DNA of 64,000 nt from Pseudoruegeria sp. HB172150 (lineage in GTDB: Bacteria > Pseudomonadota > Alphaproteobacteria > Rhodobacterales > Rhodobacteraceae). The stretch spans positions 62,001 through 126,000 of the forward strand of contig NZ_JAATNG010000007.1 of the NCBI RefSeq assembly GCF_013184805.1. Reading direction: 5' to 3'. How positions within the stretch are numbered: the first letter of the stretch is position 1; every line of letters starts with the position of its first letter. Shown piece by piece: positions 39,883 through 50,366 of the stretch. The position numbers and the translations under genes are program-made. The notes beneath the pieces were generated by a model, which worked only from the letters and a program-made list of their open reading frames with translations, was not told where the DNA came from and made no database searches.

Positions 39883-42456
39883 CTAGAGAACCACGTTGAC
39901 GATCCTGCCCGGCACGACGATCAGCTTTTTCGGCGCGCCGCCGTCCAGCGCCTTCACGACAGCATTGTCGGCCAGCACCAGCTTTTCAACCTCTTCCTTG
40001 GCGAGATCCTTGGCGACGGTCAGCTCTGACTTTCGCTTGCCGTTGATCTGGATCGGCAGGGTCACCGTGTCCTCGACCAGCATCGACTCGTCCGCCACCG
40101 GCCAGGGGGCGCCGGTTACCAGACCTTCGCCGCCCAGCAACCGCCAGCATTCCTCTGACAGGTGCGGGGTCATCGGCGACATCAGCTGCGCCAGGATCCG
40201 GGCAGCCTCGCGCTTTGCGTCCGTGCCGGCCTTCGACTTCTGAAGCGTGTTGGTGAAGGCGTAGAGCTTGGCGATGGCGGCGTTGAAGCCAAAGGATTCA
40301 ATCCCCATCGTCACGTCCTGGATCGCCCGGTGCATGGCGCGGGTCAGCTCTATGTCGGCTTCTTTCGAGCCATCGTCGGAGCTTTCCGCGATCTCGGCGA
40401 TTATCCGGTGGACGCGGGCCAGATGCTTGTAAGCCGCATCGGCGCCGGCCGCGGTCCATTCCACGTCCCGTTCAGGCGGAGAATCGGACAGGACAAACCA
40501 GCGGGCCGTGTCCGCACCGTAGTCGCGGATGATCGTCTCGGGGTCGACGACGTTCTTCTTTGACTTCGACATCTTGGCCGAAGGGATAACCTCGACCGGC
40601 TCACCGGTCGCGCCCAGCCGCGCACCCGATTCCGTCCATTCGATGTGTTCGGGCAGGTGATAGACCGGCCGATCCTTTTCATCGCGCGTGACATAGATCT
40701 CGTGCGTGACCATGCCCTGCGTAAACAGCGCGTTGAACGGCTCGATCGCCGAGGCCGGCAGATGGCCACAGATATGCATCGCCCGTGCGTAGAAGCGCGA
40801 GTAGAGCAGGTGCAGAATCGCATGCTCGATGCCGCCGATATACTGGTCGACATTCATCCAGTAGGCGGCTTCCTCCGGATCGGTCGGCGTTGCCGCGTTC
40901 GGCGCAGTGAACCGGGCGAAGTACCACGAGGAATCGACGAAGGTGTCCATCGTGTCGGTCTCGCGCTTGGCCGGCTTGCCGCAGGCGGGGCAAGGCACGT
41001 CGCGCCATGTCGGGTGCCGGTCCAGCGGGTTGCCGGGGATGTCGAAGCTGACATCGTAGGGCAGCTCGACCGGCAGGTTTTCCTTCTTCTCGGGCACCAC
41101 GCCGCAATCGTCGCAATGGACCACCGGAATCGGCGCGCCCCAGAACCGCTGACGGCTTAAGCCCCAGTCGCGCAGGCGGAACTTGGTCACGCCCTGGCCG
41201 ACACCGTTCGCCTCGCAGAACGCGATGGCCGAATCGATTCCCTCTTCGCCGGTCTGCATCGCGTCGCCGGCGAATCCCTTGACGTAATGCACCTTTTCCG
41301 ACTTCGGCGGGACATAGGCGTCGCCGCCCGACTCGGGCAGCACATGGCCCTCATCGTCCCTGGGCGCGTAGGTCGAAATCACCGGCAGTTCGTATTTCCG
41401 CGCGAAATCGAGGTCGCGCTGGTCATGTGCCGGGCAGCCGAAGATCGCGCCGGTTCCGTAATCCATCAGGATGAAGTTGGCGATGTAGACCGGCAGTTCC
41501 CACGACGTATCGAACGGGTGGCGGACCGTCAGGCCGGTGTCGAAACCGAGCTTTTCGGCTCGTTCCAATTCCTCCTCCGACGTCCCCATCTGGCGCGCCT
41601 TTGCGTTGAAGGCGGCCACATCGTCGCGCTCGCGCTCCAGCATCTTCGCCAGCGGGTGATCCGGCGAAATGCCAACGAAGCTCGCCCCCATCAGCGTGTC
41701 GGGCCGGGTGGTGTAGACCTCGATTCGGTCATGCCCGTGGGGGCCGTCCACCATCGAGAAGGAGAACTGCAGGCCGCGCGACTTGCCGATCCAGTTCCGC
41801 TGCATGACCTTGACCTTTTCGGGCCAGTCGTCGAGACCGTCGATGGCCTCCAGCAGTTCTTCGGCGAAGTCAGAGATGTGGAAGAACCACTGGGTCAGTT
41901 CGCGCCGTTCCACCGGTGCGCCGGAACGCCAGCCCTTGCCGTCAATCACCTGCTCGTTGGCCAGAACGGTCATGTCGACCGGGTCCCAGTTGACCGTAGC
42001 CGCCTTGCGGTAGACCAGCCCTTTTTCCATGAAATCCAGGAACATGGACTGCTGCTGGCCGTAATATTCCGGATCGCAGGTGGCGAATTCGCGGCTCCAG
42101 TCGATGGACAGGCCCAGCGGCTTCATCTGCTGCTTCATCGTGGCGATGTTGTCGTAGGTCCAGTCCTTCGGGTGGCCGCCAGAGGCCATCGCGGCATTTT
42201 CCGCCGGCATGCCGAACGCGTCCCAGCCCATCGGGTGCAGGACCGAGAACCCGCAGGACGCCTTGTAGCGCGCGATCACGTCGCCCATCGTGTAGTTCCG
42301 GACGTGGCCCATGTGGATCCGGCCCGACGGATACGGGAACATCTCGAGCACGTAGTATTTCGGCTTCGACTCGTCTCGCCGGGCGAGGAAGCTGCCGGCC
42401 TGTTCCCAGGCTGCCTGCCATTTCGGTTCGATGTCGCTGGCGTCGTAGCGGGACAT
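39883..42456 (-). CDS. leuS: Leucyl-tRNA synthetase
   Basis: An 857-aa class I synthetase. The HIGH-type motif lies in P-S-G-R-I-H-M-G-H near residue 43. The CP1 editing domain is at about residues 220-420 ([10 protein letters not shown] near 250). K-M-S-K-S near residue 631 is the second ATP motif. The length is standard. About 240 bp separate it from lptE, which is longer than the tight spacing I would expect in related genomes. Confidence 0.97.
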   Translation of the reverse strand: MSRYDASDIEPKWQAAWEQAGSFLARRDESKPKYYVLEMFPYPSGRIHMGHVRNYTMGDVIARYKASCGFSVLHPMGWDAFGMPAENAAMASGGHPKDWTYDNIATMKQQMKPLGLSIDWSREFATCDPEYYGQQQSMFLDFMEKGLVYRKAATVNWDPVDMTVLANEQVIDGKGWRSGAPVERRELTQWFFHISDFAEELLEAIDGLDDWPEKVKVMQRNWIGKSRGLQFSFSMVDGPHGHDRIEVYTTRPDTLMGASFVGISPDHPLAKMLERERDDVAAFNAKARQMGTSEEELERAEKLGFDTGLTVRHPFDTSWELPVYIANFILMDYGTGAIFGCPAHDQRDLDFARKYELPVISTYAPRDDEGHVLPESGGDAYVPPKSEKVHYVKGFAGDAMQTGEEGIDSAIAFCEANGVGQGVTKFRLRDWGLSRQRFWGAPIPVVHCDDCGVVPEKKENLPVELPYDVSFDIPGNPLDRHPTWRDVPCPACGKPAKRETDTMDTFVDSSWYFARFTAPNAATPTDPEEAAYWMNVDQYIGGIEHAILHLLYSRFYARAMHICGHLPASAIEPFNALFTQGMVTHEIYVTRDEKDRPVYHLPEHIEWTESGARLGATGEPVEVIPSAKMSKSKKNVVDPETIIRDYGADTARWFVLSDSPPERDVEWTAAGADAAYKHLARVHRIIAEIAESSDDGSKEADIELTRAMHRAIQDVTMGIESFGFNAAIAKLYAFTNTLQKSKAGTDAKREAARILAQLMSPMTPHLSEECWRLLGGEGLVTGAPWPVADESMLVEDTVTLPIQINGKRKSELTVAKDLAKEEVEKLVLADNAVVKALDGGAPKKLIVVPGRIVNVVL

Positions 42457-42488
42457 GGTGCGGGCTCTTTTTCGTCGTCGTGATCACA

Positions 42489-42517
42489 TGAAAACGCCGG
42501 GCAAACGGCCCGGCGTT
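42489..42517 (-). terminator. Terminator between DUF3576 gene and leuS
   Basis: AACGCCGGGC / GCCCGGCGTT with a 5-nt loop. On the minus strand it is followed by TTTTC. Confidence 0.7.
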
Positions 42518-42541
42518 GATACTTTCAACGGATGATGGGGT

Positions 42542-43075
42542 CTAGAGCCGACTGTCGCGTACCCGGTACTGGCGCGCGCGGGTGAGAATCGCGTCCTCGA
42601 CCGCCCTCACGGTGGCCGGGCTGACCGGGCCCGCCTGGCTGTTCAGGGCAACCGTCAGCGAGCGGGCGTCAAGCGCCGGGTCCTGGATGTAGACGGTGGC
42701 GCGGTAGGCGCGGCCGCCGCCGGGCGGTGTACCGTAACCTGTTACGATAACACCGGAAAACGGATCAGCGGCCTGAATCGGCAGGAACGACAGCACGTCG
42801 AGCGTGGCGTTCCAGATGTACTTGTTGACCTCGACGGTGACGTTCGGATCGTCGTTGTTGCCGAACAGGTCCCAGATCGTGCCCTGTTCCTCGGCCTCGC
42901 GGCGGTAGATCTCGGGCGGAGTGTTCTCGCGCTGACGCAGCACGGCATCACTGGGCGGACCAGCGCTGTCCGACGGCCCGAAGACCCCGCCGACGTTCGA
43001 AGAGCCGCCACAGCTGGCCACACCCAGCCCCAGGGCCAGAATGCCAATAGCTTTCAACGGTTTGGATTGCGTCAT
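42542..43075 (-). CDS. DUF3576 lipoprotein
   Basis: A 177-aa protein. The lipobox is G-V-A-S-C near residue 22. The conserved body has W-D-L-F-G near residue 68, N-K-Y-I-W-N-A-T-L-D near 83, F-S-G-V-I-V-T-G-Y-G near 107 and R-A-Y-R-A-T-V-Y near 123. Start at ATG 43075 (MTQSKPLKAIG). Probably outer-membrane anchored. Role unknown; divergent from the porin. Confidence 0.82.
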   Translation of the reverse strand: MTQSKPLKAIGILALGLGVASCGGSSNVGGVFGPSDSAGPPSDAVLRQRENTPPEIYRREAEEQGTIWDLFGNNDDPNVTVEVNKYIWNATLDVLSFLPIQAADPFSGVIVTGYGTPPGGGRAYRATVYIQDPALDARSLTVALNSQAGPVSPATVRAVEDAILTRARQYRVRDSRL

Positions 43076-43321
43076 ACGAAGTTGCCCCGATCCCGCCTTT
43101 TCGCCGTAAGTATCGGACACGGCAGAAAGCGACAAGGCATTTTCATTTCAAAGGCTTTTGCCGCGCGAAAAATCACTGTGGCATTGGTGCATCAACTTGC
43201 GGCGCTTTGGCCGCGGTGTCCCGGGGAAACATTGCATTCACAGGCGTCAGGAGCGACACACCAGCATACTCAATTCGAATACCGGGTTGAGGTGCACCTT
43301 TTAACGAATGAGGGAAAACCA

Positions 43322-44257
43322 ATGAAAAAGGTTCTCTTCGCGACCACCGCCCTCGTGGCCTCTGCCGGTATCGCGTCCGCCCAAGGCGTGTCGCTCTCCG
43401 GTTCGGCTGAGATGGGTATCGTCGGCGGCAGCGGCCACGGCGATGAAGTACAGTTCTGGCACGATCTGGACGTTCGTTTCACGCTTTCCGGCGAAACTGA
43501 CGGCGGCCTGACCTTCGGCGCCACCATCGACCTCGACGAAGTCGGCGACGACACCTGCTCGCTCGGCATCGGCGCCACCGGCTCCGCCGGCTGCGTTGAA
43601 GAGCAATCCGTCTTCATCTCCGGCGCCTTCGGCACCGTGACCATCGGTGACACCGACGGTGCGTTCGACTGGGCCCTGGCTGACGCTGCCATCGGCGGCG
43701 CCATCGACGACGCTCACACCACCCACGCCGGCTTCAGCGGCACCTCGGGCCTCGACGGCATCTACGACGGTCAGATCGCTCGTTACGACTACAGCTTCGG
43801 CGACTTCGCCTTCGCTGCGTCGGTTGAGCTGGACGACACCGGTGTTGGCGACCCGGCCTTCGGCCTGGGCTTCACCTACTCGGCTTCGCTGAGCGGCACC
43901 GACCTGGGCTTCGGCCTTGGTTACCAAACCGCTGACACCGGCGCGATGTCCTACGACATCTGGGGTGCCAGCGTTGACGCTTCCTTCGGCGGCGGCTTCC
44001 AGGTTGTTCTGGAATACCAAGAGCTGGACGGCTTCGGCGGCAACGACTCGCACGTTGGTGTTGGCCTCGGCTACTCCATGGACGCCATCACTCTGGGCGC
44101 CAACTGGGGTCAGTACGACACCACCGCCGGCGACAGCGTCGACGGCTGGGGTGTTGCTGCGAACTACGACCTGGGCGGCGGCGCCGAGGTTCAGTTCGGC
44201 TACGGCCAAGACGACACCTACGACTGGTGGTCGCTGGGTATCGCGATGAGCTTCTGA
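43322..44257 (+). CDS. General bacterial porin, 311 aa
   Basis: An outer-membrane beta-barrel. The signal peptide is MKKVLFATTALVASAGIASA. It begins Q-G-V-S-L-S-G-S-A-E-M-G, the first strand of alphaproteobacterial porins. Alternating strands and glycine/aspartate-rich turns run to the final aromatic I-A-M-S-F, the BAM recognition end with terminal Phe. D/E-rich, suggesting cation selectivity. GAGGG lies 8 nt before the ATG at 43322. Confidence 0.9.
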   Translation: MKKVLFATTALVASAGIASAQGVSLSGSAEMGIVGGSGHGDEVQFWHDLDVRFTLSGETDGGLTFGATIDLDEVGDDTCSLGIGATGSAGCVEEQSVFISGAFGTVTIGDTDGAFDWALADAAIGGAIDDAHTTHAGFSGTSGLDGIYDGQIARYDYSFGDFAFAASVELDDTGVGDPAFGLGFTYSASLSGTDLGFGLGYQTADTGAMSYDIWGASVDASFGGGFQVVLEYQELDGFGGNDSHVGVGLGYSMDAITLGANWGQYDTTAGDSVDGWGVAANYDLGGGAEVQFGYGQDDTYDWWSLGIAMSF

Positions 44258-44279
44258 TCCAACCCGGATCAATCGCTTA

Positions 44280-44315
44280 CGAAGAGCGGGCCAATCGGCC
44301 CGCTCTTTTCTTTTG
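44280..44315 (+). terminator. Rho-independent terminator of the porin
   Basis: AGAGCGGGCC / GGCCCGCTCT, loop AATC, followed by TTTCTTTT. Confidence 0.92.
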
Positions 44316-44403
44316 TAGGGTGAGCTTTGCCTCCCGGGGGTTCGACACGCCCCCGGCTTGGTGATAGGCATTTCCGGCGATTGCCGCCGGAGTCCCGCAC
44401 AGA

Positions 44404-46563
44404 ATGCCCCCGCTGAACCCTTCCCAGCTTCCACAGATGTTCCAGCAGGGCCGGCGCGCGGAAGCCGCAGGCAACACGGCGCAGGCACGACAGACTTATC
44501 AGGCGATCCTTTCCACCAACCCGAACATCGCCGAAGTCCAGTTTCAGCTGGGTAGCCTATTGCTGAAGGCTGGCCGCGCCGCCGAAGCGGCCGATCACCT
44601 GGACCGGGCCGCAGACCTGCGCCCCGGCGAGAAGGCGATCTGGCAGGTCTACGGTCAGGCCGTTCAGAAACTCGGGAACCCGGAGCGGGCGTCGCAGTTC
44701 CTGGCCAAGGCCAAAAAGGCCCGGATCGACCGTGACCTGCTGATTGCCCTGCAGAAGGCTCTGCGTCCGCAGGCAAAGAAATCCACCACTTCGCTGGGTT
44801 CGGCACCGCCGCAAGAAGTTCAACGCGCGATCTCGCTTCTGAACGCCGGCAGGACGGACGAAGCTCTCGCACTGGCGCAACGCCTGTTCAAAGCTCACCC
44901 GGACGTGGCCGTGCTCGCGGACATCATCGGCTACCTGCTGTCCATGGCCGGTCAGAACGAGAGCGCAGAGGCCCATTACCGGCGTGCGATGGAGCTGGAT
45001 CCGAACTACGCCGAGACCCGCGCGAACTACGGCCAGTTCCTCGTCCGCGAGCATCGCTATGACGAGGCGATCCCGGTACTGAAATCCGCCCTCGCCCTGG
45101 TGCCAAATCTGCCCAAGGCGCTTGCCGCCCTCGGGACGGCAGCATCACGCACATATCAGTTCAAACTGGTGATAACGGCACTGTCTCGCCTGATCGAACT
45201 TGACCCGGACAACGATTCCGCGCGGATCGAACTTGCCGAGGCCTTGCTGAACGAGAAGCAGTACGACCAGACGCTGGACCTGCTGGAGCCACTGATTGAC
45301 CGCGACTCTCCGGAAGGCTACGCGTTTACGCTTCGTGGCCTCGCCCATGCCGCCAAGGACGACAACGGTGCGGCAATGGCCGCCTTCGACCGAGCCATCG
45401 AAATCGATCCGAAGGCAAGTGCCGCCTATGCCGAAAAGGCCCGCCTGCTGCAGTTCCTCGGCAAGTTCGACGAGGCCGATGCCTTCTTTACCAGCACCAT
45501 CGCACTGAACCCGGAAATCGGCGCGATTTACCGGATGTACGTGGCCACCCACAAATTCGGCCCGGACGACCCGCTGATCCCCCAGATGGAAGCGCAGTTC
45601 GAAAAGGCCACCGGGCAGAACCGCGCCAATTTCGGCTTCGCCCTTGCCAAGGCGCTGGAGGACAGCAAGCAGTACGACCGCGTGTTCACCTATCTGCGTC
45701 CCGCGAACGAATACTACCGAACCCTACAGCCCTATGACGTGAGCAGCCGCAAGGCGCTGGTCGACCGCTATATCGAGATGTTCCGCGACGTGGACTTCAG
45801 CGCAAAGAAGGTTCCGAATGCCAGCGGCTTCGCCCCGATCTTCGTCACCGGCCTGCCCCGGTCCGGCACCACTCTGGTGGAACAGATCATCGCCAGCCAC
45901 TCCACGGTCGCGGGCGGCGGCGAGTTGGGATATGCGCATGGCCAGTTATCGCGGGCAATCGATGTGGGCGGCGCAAATTCGCGCAGCTTCGACCTGTCAG
46001 GCGAAGAGCTTGCGGCACTGGGCCGCGAGGCGGCGGAACAGATGCGCCCCATCGCGCCTGGCAGTGATCACATCACGGACAAGAGCGTGCAGACCTATCT
46101 GCTGATCGGGCCGGTCCGGCTGGCACTGCCGAAATCCCGGATCGTCGTCGTTCACCGCGACCCGCGCGATACCGCGCTTTCGATGTACAAGAACCAGTTC
46201 ATGCCGGGGCGGCACCTGTATACCTACAGCCTCTCGGACCTTGGCCACTACTATCACTACCACCGCGAAATCGTGGATTTCTGGCGCGAGAAACTGCCCG
46301 GCTGGTTCTACGAGATCGAGTACGAGGCGCTGCTGGACGATCCCGAGACGCAGGCGCGGGCGTTGATCGATGCCTGTGGCCTTGAATGGGAAGACGCCTG
46401 CCTGAAGTTCCACGAGAACAAACGGCGCGTCGACACGTTGAGCATGCACCAGGTACGACAGCCGCTTTACAAGAGCTCGGTGAAATCCTGGGAACGGTAC
46501 ACGTCCGAACTGGGCGAGCTGTTTGATGCACTGGGCCCGGAATGGGCCCCGGAGACGGTCTGA
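44404..46563 (+). CDS. TPR-repeat sulfotransferase
   Basis: A 719-aa protein. Residues about 1-440 hold about ten TPR-like helix pairs (for example A-E-A-H-Y-R-R-A-M-E-L-D-P near residue 186). The C-terminal sulfotransferase domain has the PAPS-binding loop G-L-P-R-S-G-T-T-L-V near residue 482 and the 3'-phosphate motif V-V-V-H-R-D-P-R-D-T-A-L-S near 580. Transfers sulfate from PAPS to an unknown acceptor. Its stop overlaps the next ATG, so the two are coupled. Confidence 0.88.
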   Translation: MPPLNPSQLPQMFQQGRRAEAAGNTAQARQTYQAILSTNPNIAEVQFQLGSLLLKAGRAAEAADHLDRAADLRPGEKAIWQVYGQAVQKLGNPERASQFLAKAKKARIDRDLLIALQKALRPQAKKSTTSLGSAPPQEVQRAISLLNAGRTDEALALAQRLFKAHPDVAVLADIIGYLLSMAGQNESAEAHYRRAMELDPNYAETRANYGQFLVREHRYDEAIPVLKSALALVPNLPKALAALGTAASRTYQFKLVITALSRLIELDPDNDSARIELAEALLNEKQYDQTLDLLEPLIDRDSPEGYAFTLRGLAHAAKDDNGAAMAAFDRAIEIDPKASAAYAEKARLLQFLGKFDEADAFFTSTIALNPEIGAIYRMYVATHKFGPDDPLIPQMEAQFEKATGQNRANFGFALAKALEDSKQYDRVFTYLRPANEYYRTLQPYDVSSRKALVDRYIEMFRDVDFSAKKVPNASGFAPIFVTGLPRSGTTLVEQIIASHSTVAGGGELGYAHGQLSRAIDVGGANSRSFDLSGEELAALGREAAEQMRPIAPGSDHITDKSVQTYLLIGPVRLALPKSRIVVVHRDPRDTALSMYKNQFMPGRHLYTYSLSDLGHYYHYHREIVDFWREKLPGWFYEIEYEALLDDPETQARALIDACGLEWEDACLKFHENKRRVDTLSMHQVRQPLYKSSVKSWERYTSELGELFDALGPEWAPETV

Positions 46564-47216
46564 TGGGGCTGAGCGACATTGTCGGGCGGGTACACGCCGC
46601 CGAGGAAACGGCCGGGCGCGCGGCGGGATCGGTGAAGCTGGTGGCCGTGTCCAAGGTGCAGCCGCTGGAGCGCGTGGAAGCGGTGCTGGAGGAAGGGCAC
46701 CGTCTGTTCGGCGAGAACAAGGTTCAGGAGGCGTCGGGCAAGTGGCCCGCGTTCCGGGAGAGATTTCCCGGCGTGCGGCTGCATCTGATCGGGCCGCTGC
46801 AGACCAACAAGGCGCGGCAGGCGATGGAACTGTTCGACTGCATCGAGACGGTGGACCGGCCGAAACTGGCGCGAACTTTGGCGCGGCTGCGGGACGAGAC
46901 GGGCGGCTGCCCGGAGCTGTTCGTGCAGGTGAATACCGGCGAGGAGCCGCAGAAGGCGGGGGTGCTGCCGGCGGAGACGGACGAGCTGGTGGCGCTGTGC
47001 CGGGAGCTGGAGCTGCCGCTGATCGGGCTGATGTGCATCCCGCCGGTGGAGGAGGAGCCGGCGCTGCATTTCGCCTTGTTGAAGAAGATTGCAGAGCGGA
47101 ACGGGCTGGGCGAGCTGTCGATGGGAATGAGCGCGGATTTCGAGACGGCGATAGCTCAGGGGGCGACTTATGTCAGGGTCGGGTCGGCGATCTTCGGTGA
47201 GCGGGTTTATGGGTGA
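46563..47216 (+). CDS. PLP homeostasis protein, YggS/PLPBP type
   Basis: A 217-aa single-domain PLP-binding protein. The PLP lysine is in L-V-A-V-S-K near residue 31. H-L-I-G-P-L-Q-T-N-K near residue 77, S-M-G-M-S-A-D-F near 188, and V-R-V-G-S-A-I-F-G near 205 are the phosphate-binding features of the family. ATGA overlap with the sulfotransferase. Maintains PLP supply rather than catalysing a known reaction. Confidence 0.92.
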   Translation: MGLSDIVGRVHAAEETAGRAAGSVKLVAVSKVQPLERVEAVLEEGHRLFGENKVQEASGKWPAFRERFPGVRLHLIGPLQTNKARQAMELFDCIETVDRPKLARTLARLRDETGGCPELFVQVNTGEEPQKAGVLPAETDELVALCRELELPLIGLMCIPPVEEEPALHFALLKKIAERNGLGELSMGMSADFETAIAQGATYVRVGSAIFGERVYG

Positions 47217-47222
47217 TTTCGG

Positions 47223-47239
47223 GGCGTCCCCATGGAGAC
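47223..47239 (-). repeat. Partial copy of the R1/R2 repeat core
   Basis: GGCGTCCCCATGGAGAC matches 16 of 17 bases of the palindromic core of R2, just after the YggS-type gene. The rest of the unit is absent. Confidence 0.5.
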
Positions 47240-47274
47240 AGTTCGTAACCTTTTGCTATCGTTGCAGAACTTCC

Positions 47275-47796
47275 CTAACGCGATCTTAACCCCGCGGGGA
47301 CGATGAGCCGCGTGCCCGGTTCCGTCAGCGCTGCGATGCGCAGCAGGTGGTCGCGGCGGAACGCGATGCAGCCCGCCGTGGGATGCCGCGGTTTCCTCCA
47401 CTGGTGCAGGAAAATGGCCGAACCTTTCCCCGGAACGGCGTCCGGCCAGTTCCAGTCTGTCAGCAGCACGATGTCATACATCGGGTCGGCGCGGCGCAGC
47501 TTTTCGTGGCTGAAGCCGTAGGGCGCGCGGACGTGATGGTTGTAGTCCGGCGCGCCGGGATCGTCGGACCACAGGTCGCGCGGACCGATGGCGCGGGCCC
47601 AGGGTGCCGGGGCGAGCATCCGGTCGCCGCGATAGAGGCAGCCGGTGATGCGGTGCACACCGGCGGGCGTGGCGCCGTCGCCCTCGCGCTTTTCCGTGGT
47701 CACGCCGCCGCGGCCAATCGCGCAGGGAACCGACCATTGTCCGCAGCGAAGTGCCGTTGCACTAAGCACCAGGCAGGGTTTCGAGCCGAACTTCAA
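47275..47796 (-). CDS. L,D-transpeptidase family (YkuD) protein
   Basis: A 173-aa protein. The catalytic region is H-Q-W-R-K-P-R-H-P-T-A-G-C-I-A-F near residue 131; the cysteine is the nucleophile. G-D-G-A-T-P-A-G-V-H near residue 39 is the substrate-side loop. No clear signal peptide is seen, so the start may lie elsewhere. Crosslinks peptidoglycan stems or attaches proteins in related enzymes. Confidence 0.82.
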   Translation of the reverse strand: MKFGSKPCLVLSATALRCGQWSVPCAIGRGGVTTEKREGDGATPAGVHRITGCLYRGDRMLAPAPWARAIGPRDLWSDDPGAPDYNHHVRAPYGFSHEKLRRADPMYDIVLLTDWNWPDAVPGKGSAIFLHQWRKPRHPTAGCIAFRRDHLLRIAALTEPGTRLIVPAGLRSR

Positions 47797-47873
47797 GGAC
47801 TTGGACAGCCAGTTGGTGACGCTGGGCCACGTGGAATGCTAGGATGATTCCGCGTAATCGTAGTTGTGGGGCT

Positions 47874-48074
47874 ATGAACATGAGCGAGAAAGGCGTGCAT
47901 TGGAACGCAATTGCGGCCATTGCGGCGATCGTGTCAATCCTCGGTGGAATTGCCTATGGAGTCTCGGAATTCTATTTCGGGGCGCGGGTCGCTTCCCCGG
48001 CCGATGTCAGAACCGAGGGTGACAACAGCCCCGCGATTGTTGGGAACACCGGCAATGTCAAAATCGGCAATTAG
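47874..48074 (+). CDS. Small membrane-anchored protein with G-D-N-S-P-A motif
   Basis: A 66-aa protein. One transmembrane segment, about residues 11-32 (A-I-A-A-I-A-A-I-V-S-I-L-G-G-I-A). The outside tail has T-E-G-D-N-S-P-A-I-V-G-N-T-G-N-V-K-I-G-N. Overlaps the next gene by 20 bp in another frame, so translation is probably coupled. Two further in-frame ATGs (47844 and 47880) are possible starts. Unrecognised. Confidence 0.6.
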   Translation: MNMSEKGVHWNAIAAIAAIVSILGGIAYGVSEFYFGARVASPADVRTEGDNSPAIVGNTGNVKIGN

Positions 48075-49221
48075 CGTTCTGCTGTTCGTTCTGCTGCTTC
48101 CCGTTTCGGTCTTTGCGCAGAACGTCCAGACCAGCGGCGAGTGCAGTCCGGCGGTCGTGGACAATGCCGGGACGATCAGTGTGAACTGCTACATCGACGA
48201 CGTGCCGCTGGAATCCGTTGTGCGGCAGGGGTTGGCGCAGGAGCTGTTGGAAGCGCTTGAATCCGGTCTGTCCGCCGAGACGATCCTGCAGGGCTTTGTC
48301 CTTGGGAATCCGCGCTCTTTGTCCGGGGTCAGCTTTTTCAGGAATGCCGATCCCAAGCAGCTTGCCGCGTTGCTCAATGCCCTGGCCGATCACGTGAACC
48401 TCAACAATCGGATCTATTTCCGGGAGGATTCGTTTACGACCCTGTTCCAGCTTGCCGCATCCTCGACGAACGGACAGAGCACCGTCGAGATGGCCAGATT
48501 GGGAATGGCCGTGCATGCCCCGCAGCATATCGACGGCGGGGCGCAGGACCGTTTTCTTCTTCCCGAGCTGTTTCCGGTGCTGGACCTTGTGCGGAACGGT
48601 TCGGTTTCGGTCCAGGATGCCGACGCGCTTACCGCTCTCTATGCGCTGTCGTTCCCGGTTCCGGGGTTCGAAGCCGGACGTGAAAACACCGACGGCATGC
48701 GGGCGGAGCGGGATTTTATCGAAGCGCTCGATCTGCGCCGGAAACTGGTCTCGAGGGTTCCGGACATGCAGGCGCGCGCGCCCTATGATTTCGGAAACGC
48801 TGCCGCAATCTGCGAGCTCGCTTCCCGGTCGGACAATTTCGACTGGTGTGCCCGGCTCCGCTCGGTGTCGACGGTCTACCGGAAAGACAGCATGAATGAC
48901 GGCATGCATTACCCGCTGAGCATCGCCCTGCTGGGCCTGATGAACATCCGGGACGACAACGCGGTATTTCTTGCGCACCACACCCGCGCCTGGGGCGGCA
49001 TCGGGATGTTCTTTGTCCCAAGGGTCGGCACGAAGTACCGCCTGGGGATGTGGAACTCGGGGTCTGGCGGCGTGCAATGCTGGAGCGAAACGCTGAACGG
49101 ATACGACAAAAGCTGCTGGCGCTATTATCTTTACGAAGAAGACATATTCGAACCCGGACGGCTGGCAGGCCCGGATGGGTTTCCGGTCTACATTGCAGGT
49201 GAGGAAAAGGTCGATTTCTGA
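48055..49221 (+). CDS. Exported protein with S-G-E-C-S-P-A motif, unknown function
   Basis: A 388-aa protein with a Sec signal peptide (ends V-F-A near residue 21). Right after it is T-S-G-E-C-S-P-A-V-V-D-N-A-G-T-I-S-V-N-C, which mirrors the tail motif of the gene before it. The middle is helical with no known domain. The C-terminal portion is rich in Trp/Tyr/Cys (G-V-Q-C-W-S-E, K-S-C-W-R-Y-Y). Possibly accessory. I do not recognise the family. Confidence 0.7.
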   Translation: MSKSAISVLLFVLLLPVSVFAQNVQTSGECSPAVVDNAGTISVNCYIDDVPLESVVRQGLAQELLEALESGLSAETILQGFVLGNPRSLSGVSFFRNADPKQLAALLNALADHVNLNNRIYFREDSFTTLFQLAASSTNGQSTVEMARLGMAVHAPQHIDGGAQDRFLLPELFPVLDLVRNGSVSVQDADALTALYALSFPVPGFEAGRENTDGMRAERDFIEALDLRRKLVSRVPDMQARAPYDFGNAAAICELASRSDNFDWCARLRSVSTVYRKDSMNDGMHYPLSIALLGLMNIRDDNAVFLAHHTRAWGGIGMFFVPRVGTKYRLGMWNSGSGGVQCWSETLNGYDKSCWRYYLYEEDIFEPGRLAGPDGFPVYIAGEEKVDF

Positions 49222-49235
49222 GACCCGGCGCCGGG

Positions 49236-50324
49236 TTACAGAATATGCCCCGACTTTTTCGCCTTGGTGTCGAGGTACTTTTCGTTCAGCGGATTCAGCC
49301 CGACCTTCAGCGGCACCCGCTCTACCACGTCGATGCCATGCGACTGCATCATCGCGACCTTGGCCGGGTTGTTGGTCAGCAGCCGGACGCGGGAAAACCC
49401 GAGCCGCGACAGGATCTCGGCGCCGATGCGGAAATCGCGCTCGTCATCCTCGAAGCCGAGGCGGTGGTTTGCCTCGACCGTATCGAAGCCCTGATCCTGC
49501 AGCGAATAGGCGCGCATCTTGTTGGCCAGGCCGATGCCGCGGCCTTCCTGATTGAGGTAGAGCAGCACGCCGGCGCCCTCGCGCCCCATATGTTCCAGTG
49601 CGGCGCGCAGCTGCGGGCCGCAGTCGCATTTGAGGGAACCGAGCAGGTCGCCGGTGAAACAGGCGGAATGCAACCGCGACAGGACCGGCTCGTCGCGCGG
49701 CGGGTGGCCGATCTCTACGGCATAATGCTCTTCGGCCCCATCATCGGGACGGAATACATGCAGGCGGCCGGCCTCCGACACCTGCAGCGGCACTCGGGCG
49801 GAGATGATCTCTTCCATCTCGTGCGGGCCTTCCAGGACCGGCGCCGCCTCGGTGACGTCAAGGCGCGTCAGGCTGTGGTCCGAGGCGAAACCGGCGCTGC
49901 CCGGAAGGTCAACCAGCAGCGCGGCGGGCAATAGGCGGGCGGATTTCACCAGCCGAATGGCGGCACGGTGCAACGTGGCGGCCCCGCCGCGTTCCGAGAT
50001 ATGCGGGCCCTTCATCGGCATGATCAGGTCGTCGGCCGGGTCGGCCATGGCGGCGACCCAGTCGATGCCCGCATCCGGCGGCACCGCGATGCGGGCGAGG
50101 TCGCCGTCATAGGCACGGGCCTTCAGCGTCTCGGCCCGCCGAGCCGTGATGGCGAGCACGGGCCGCCCCAGCCCCCGCATTTCAGAGAGCAGCCCGGCAT
50201 CGAGCGTTTCCGCCGCCGCCGCCAGAGCCGCGCCGTCGGGACCGGTCAGAACCACCGGCAGCCCCAAGCGCAGGTCGCCACGGGCGCGGGCGACTCGTTC
50301 CACGATGGAGGGGGCAAGCGGCAT
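49236..50324 (-). CDS. ribA: GTP cyclohydrolase II with degenerate N-terminal extension
   Basis: A 362-aa enzyme catalysing the first step of riboflavin synthesis. The C-terminal about 200 residues are standard: zinc ligands in [14 protein letters not shown] near residue 219, [10 protein letters not shown] near residue 255 and L-L-T-N-N-P near residue 314. The N-terminal about 160 residues resemble a decayed DHBP-synthase-like domain without recognisable active-site acids, as is common in alphaproteobacteria. Confidence 0.9.
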   Translation of the reverse strand: MPLAPSIVERVARARGDLRLGLPVVLTGPDGAALAAAAETLDAGLLSEMRGLGRPVLAITARRAETLKARAYDGDLARIAVPPDAGIDWVAAMADPADDLIMPMKGPHISERGGAATLHRAAIRLVKSARLLPAALLVDLPGSAGFASDHSLTRLDVTEAAPVLEGPHEMEEIISARVPLQVSEAGRLHVFRPDDGAEEHYAVEIGHPPRDEPVLSRLHSACFTGDLLGSLKCDCGPQLRAALEHMGREGAGVLLYLNQEGRGIGLANKMRAYSLQDQGFDTVEANHRLGFEDDERDFRIGAEILSRLGFSRVRLLTNNPAKVAMMQSHGIDVVERVPLKVGLNPLNEKYLDTKAKKSGHIL

Positions 50325-50366
50325 AGAGCGGCCTTCGGATGTTACAGTCCGTCTGAAATATGAAAC

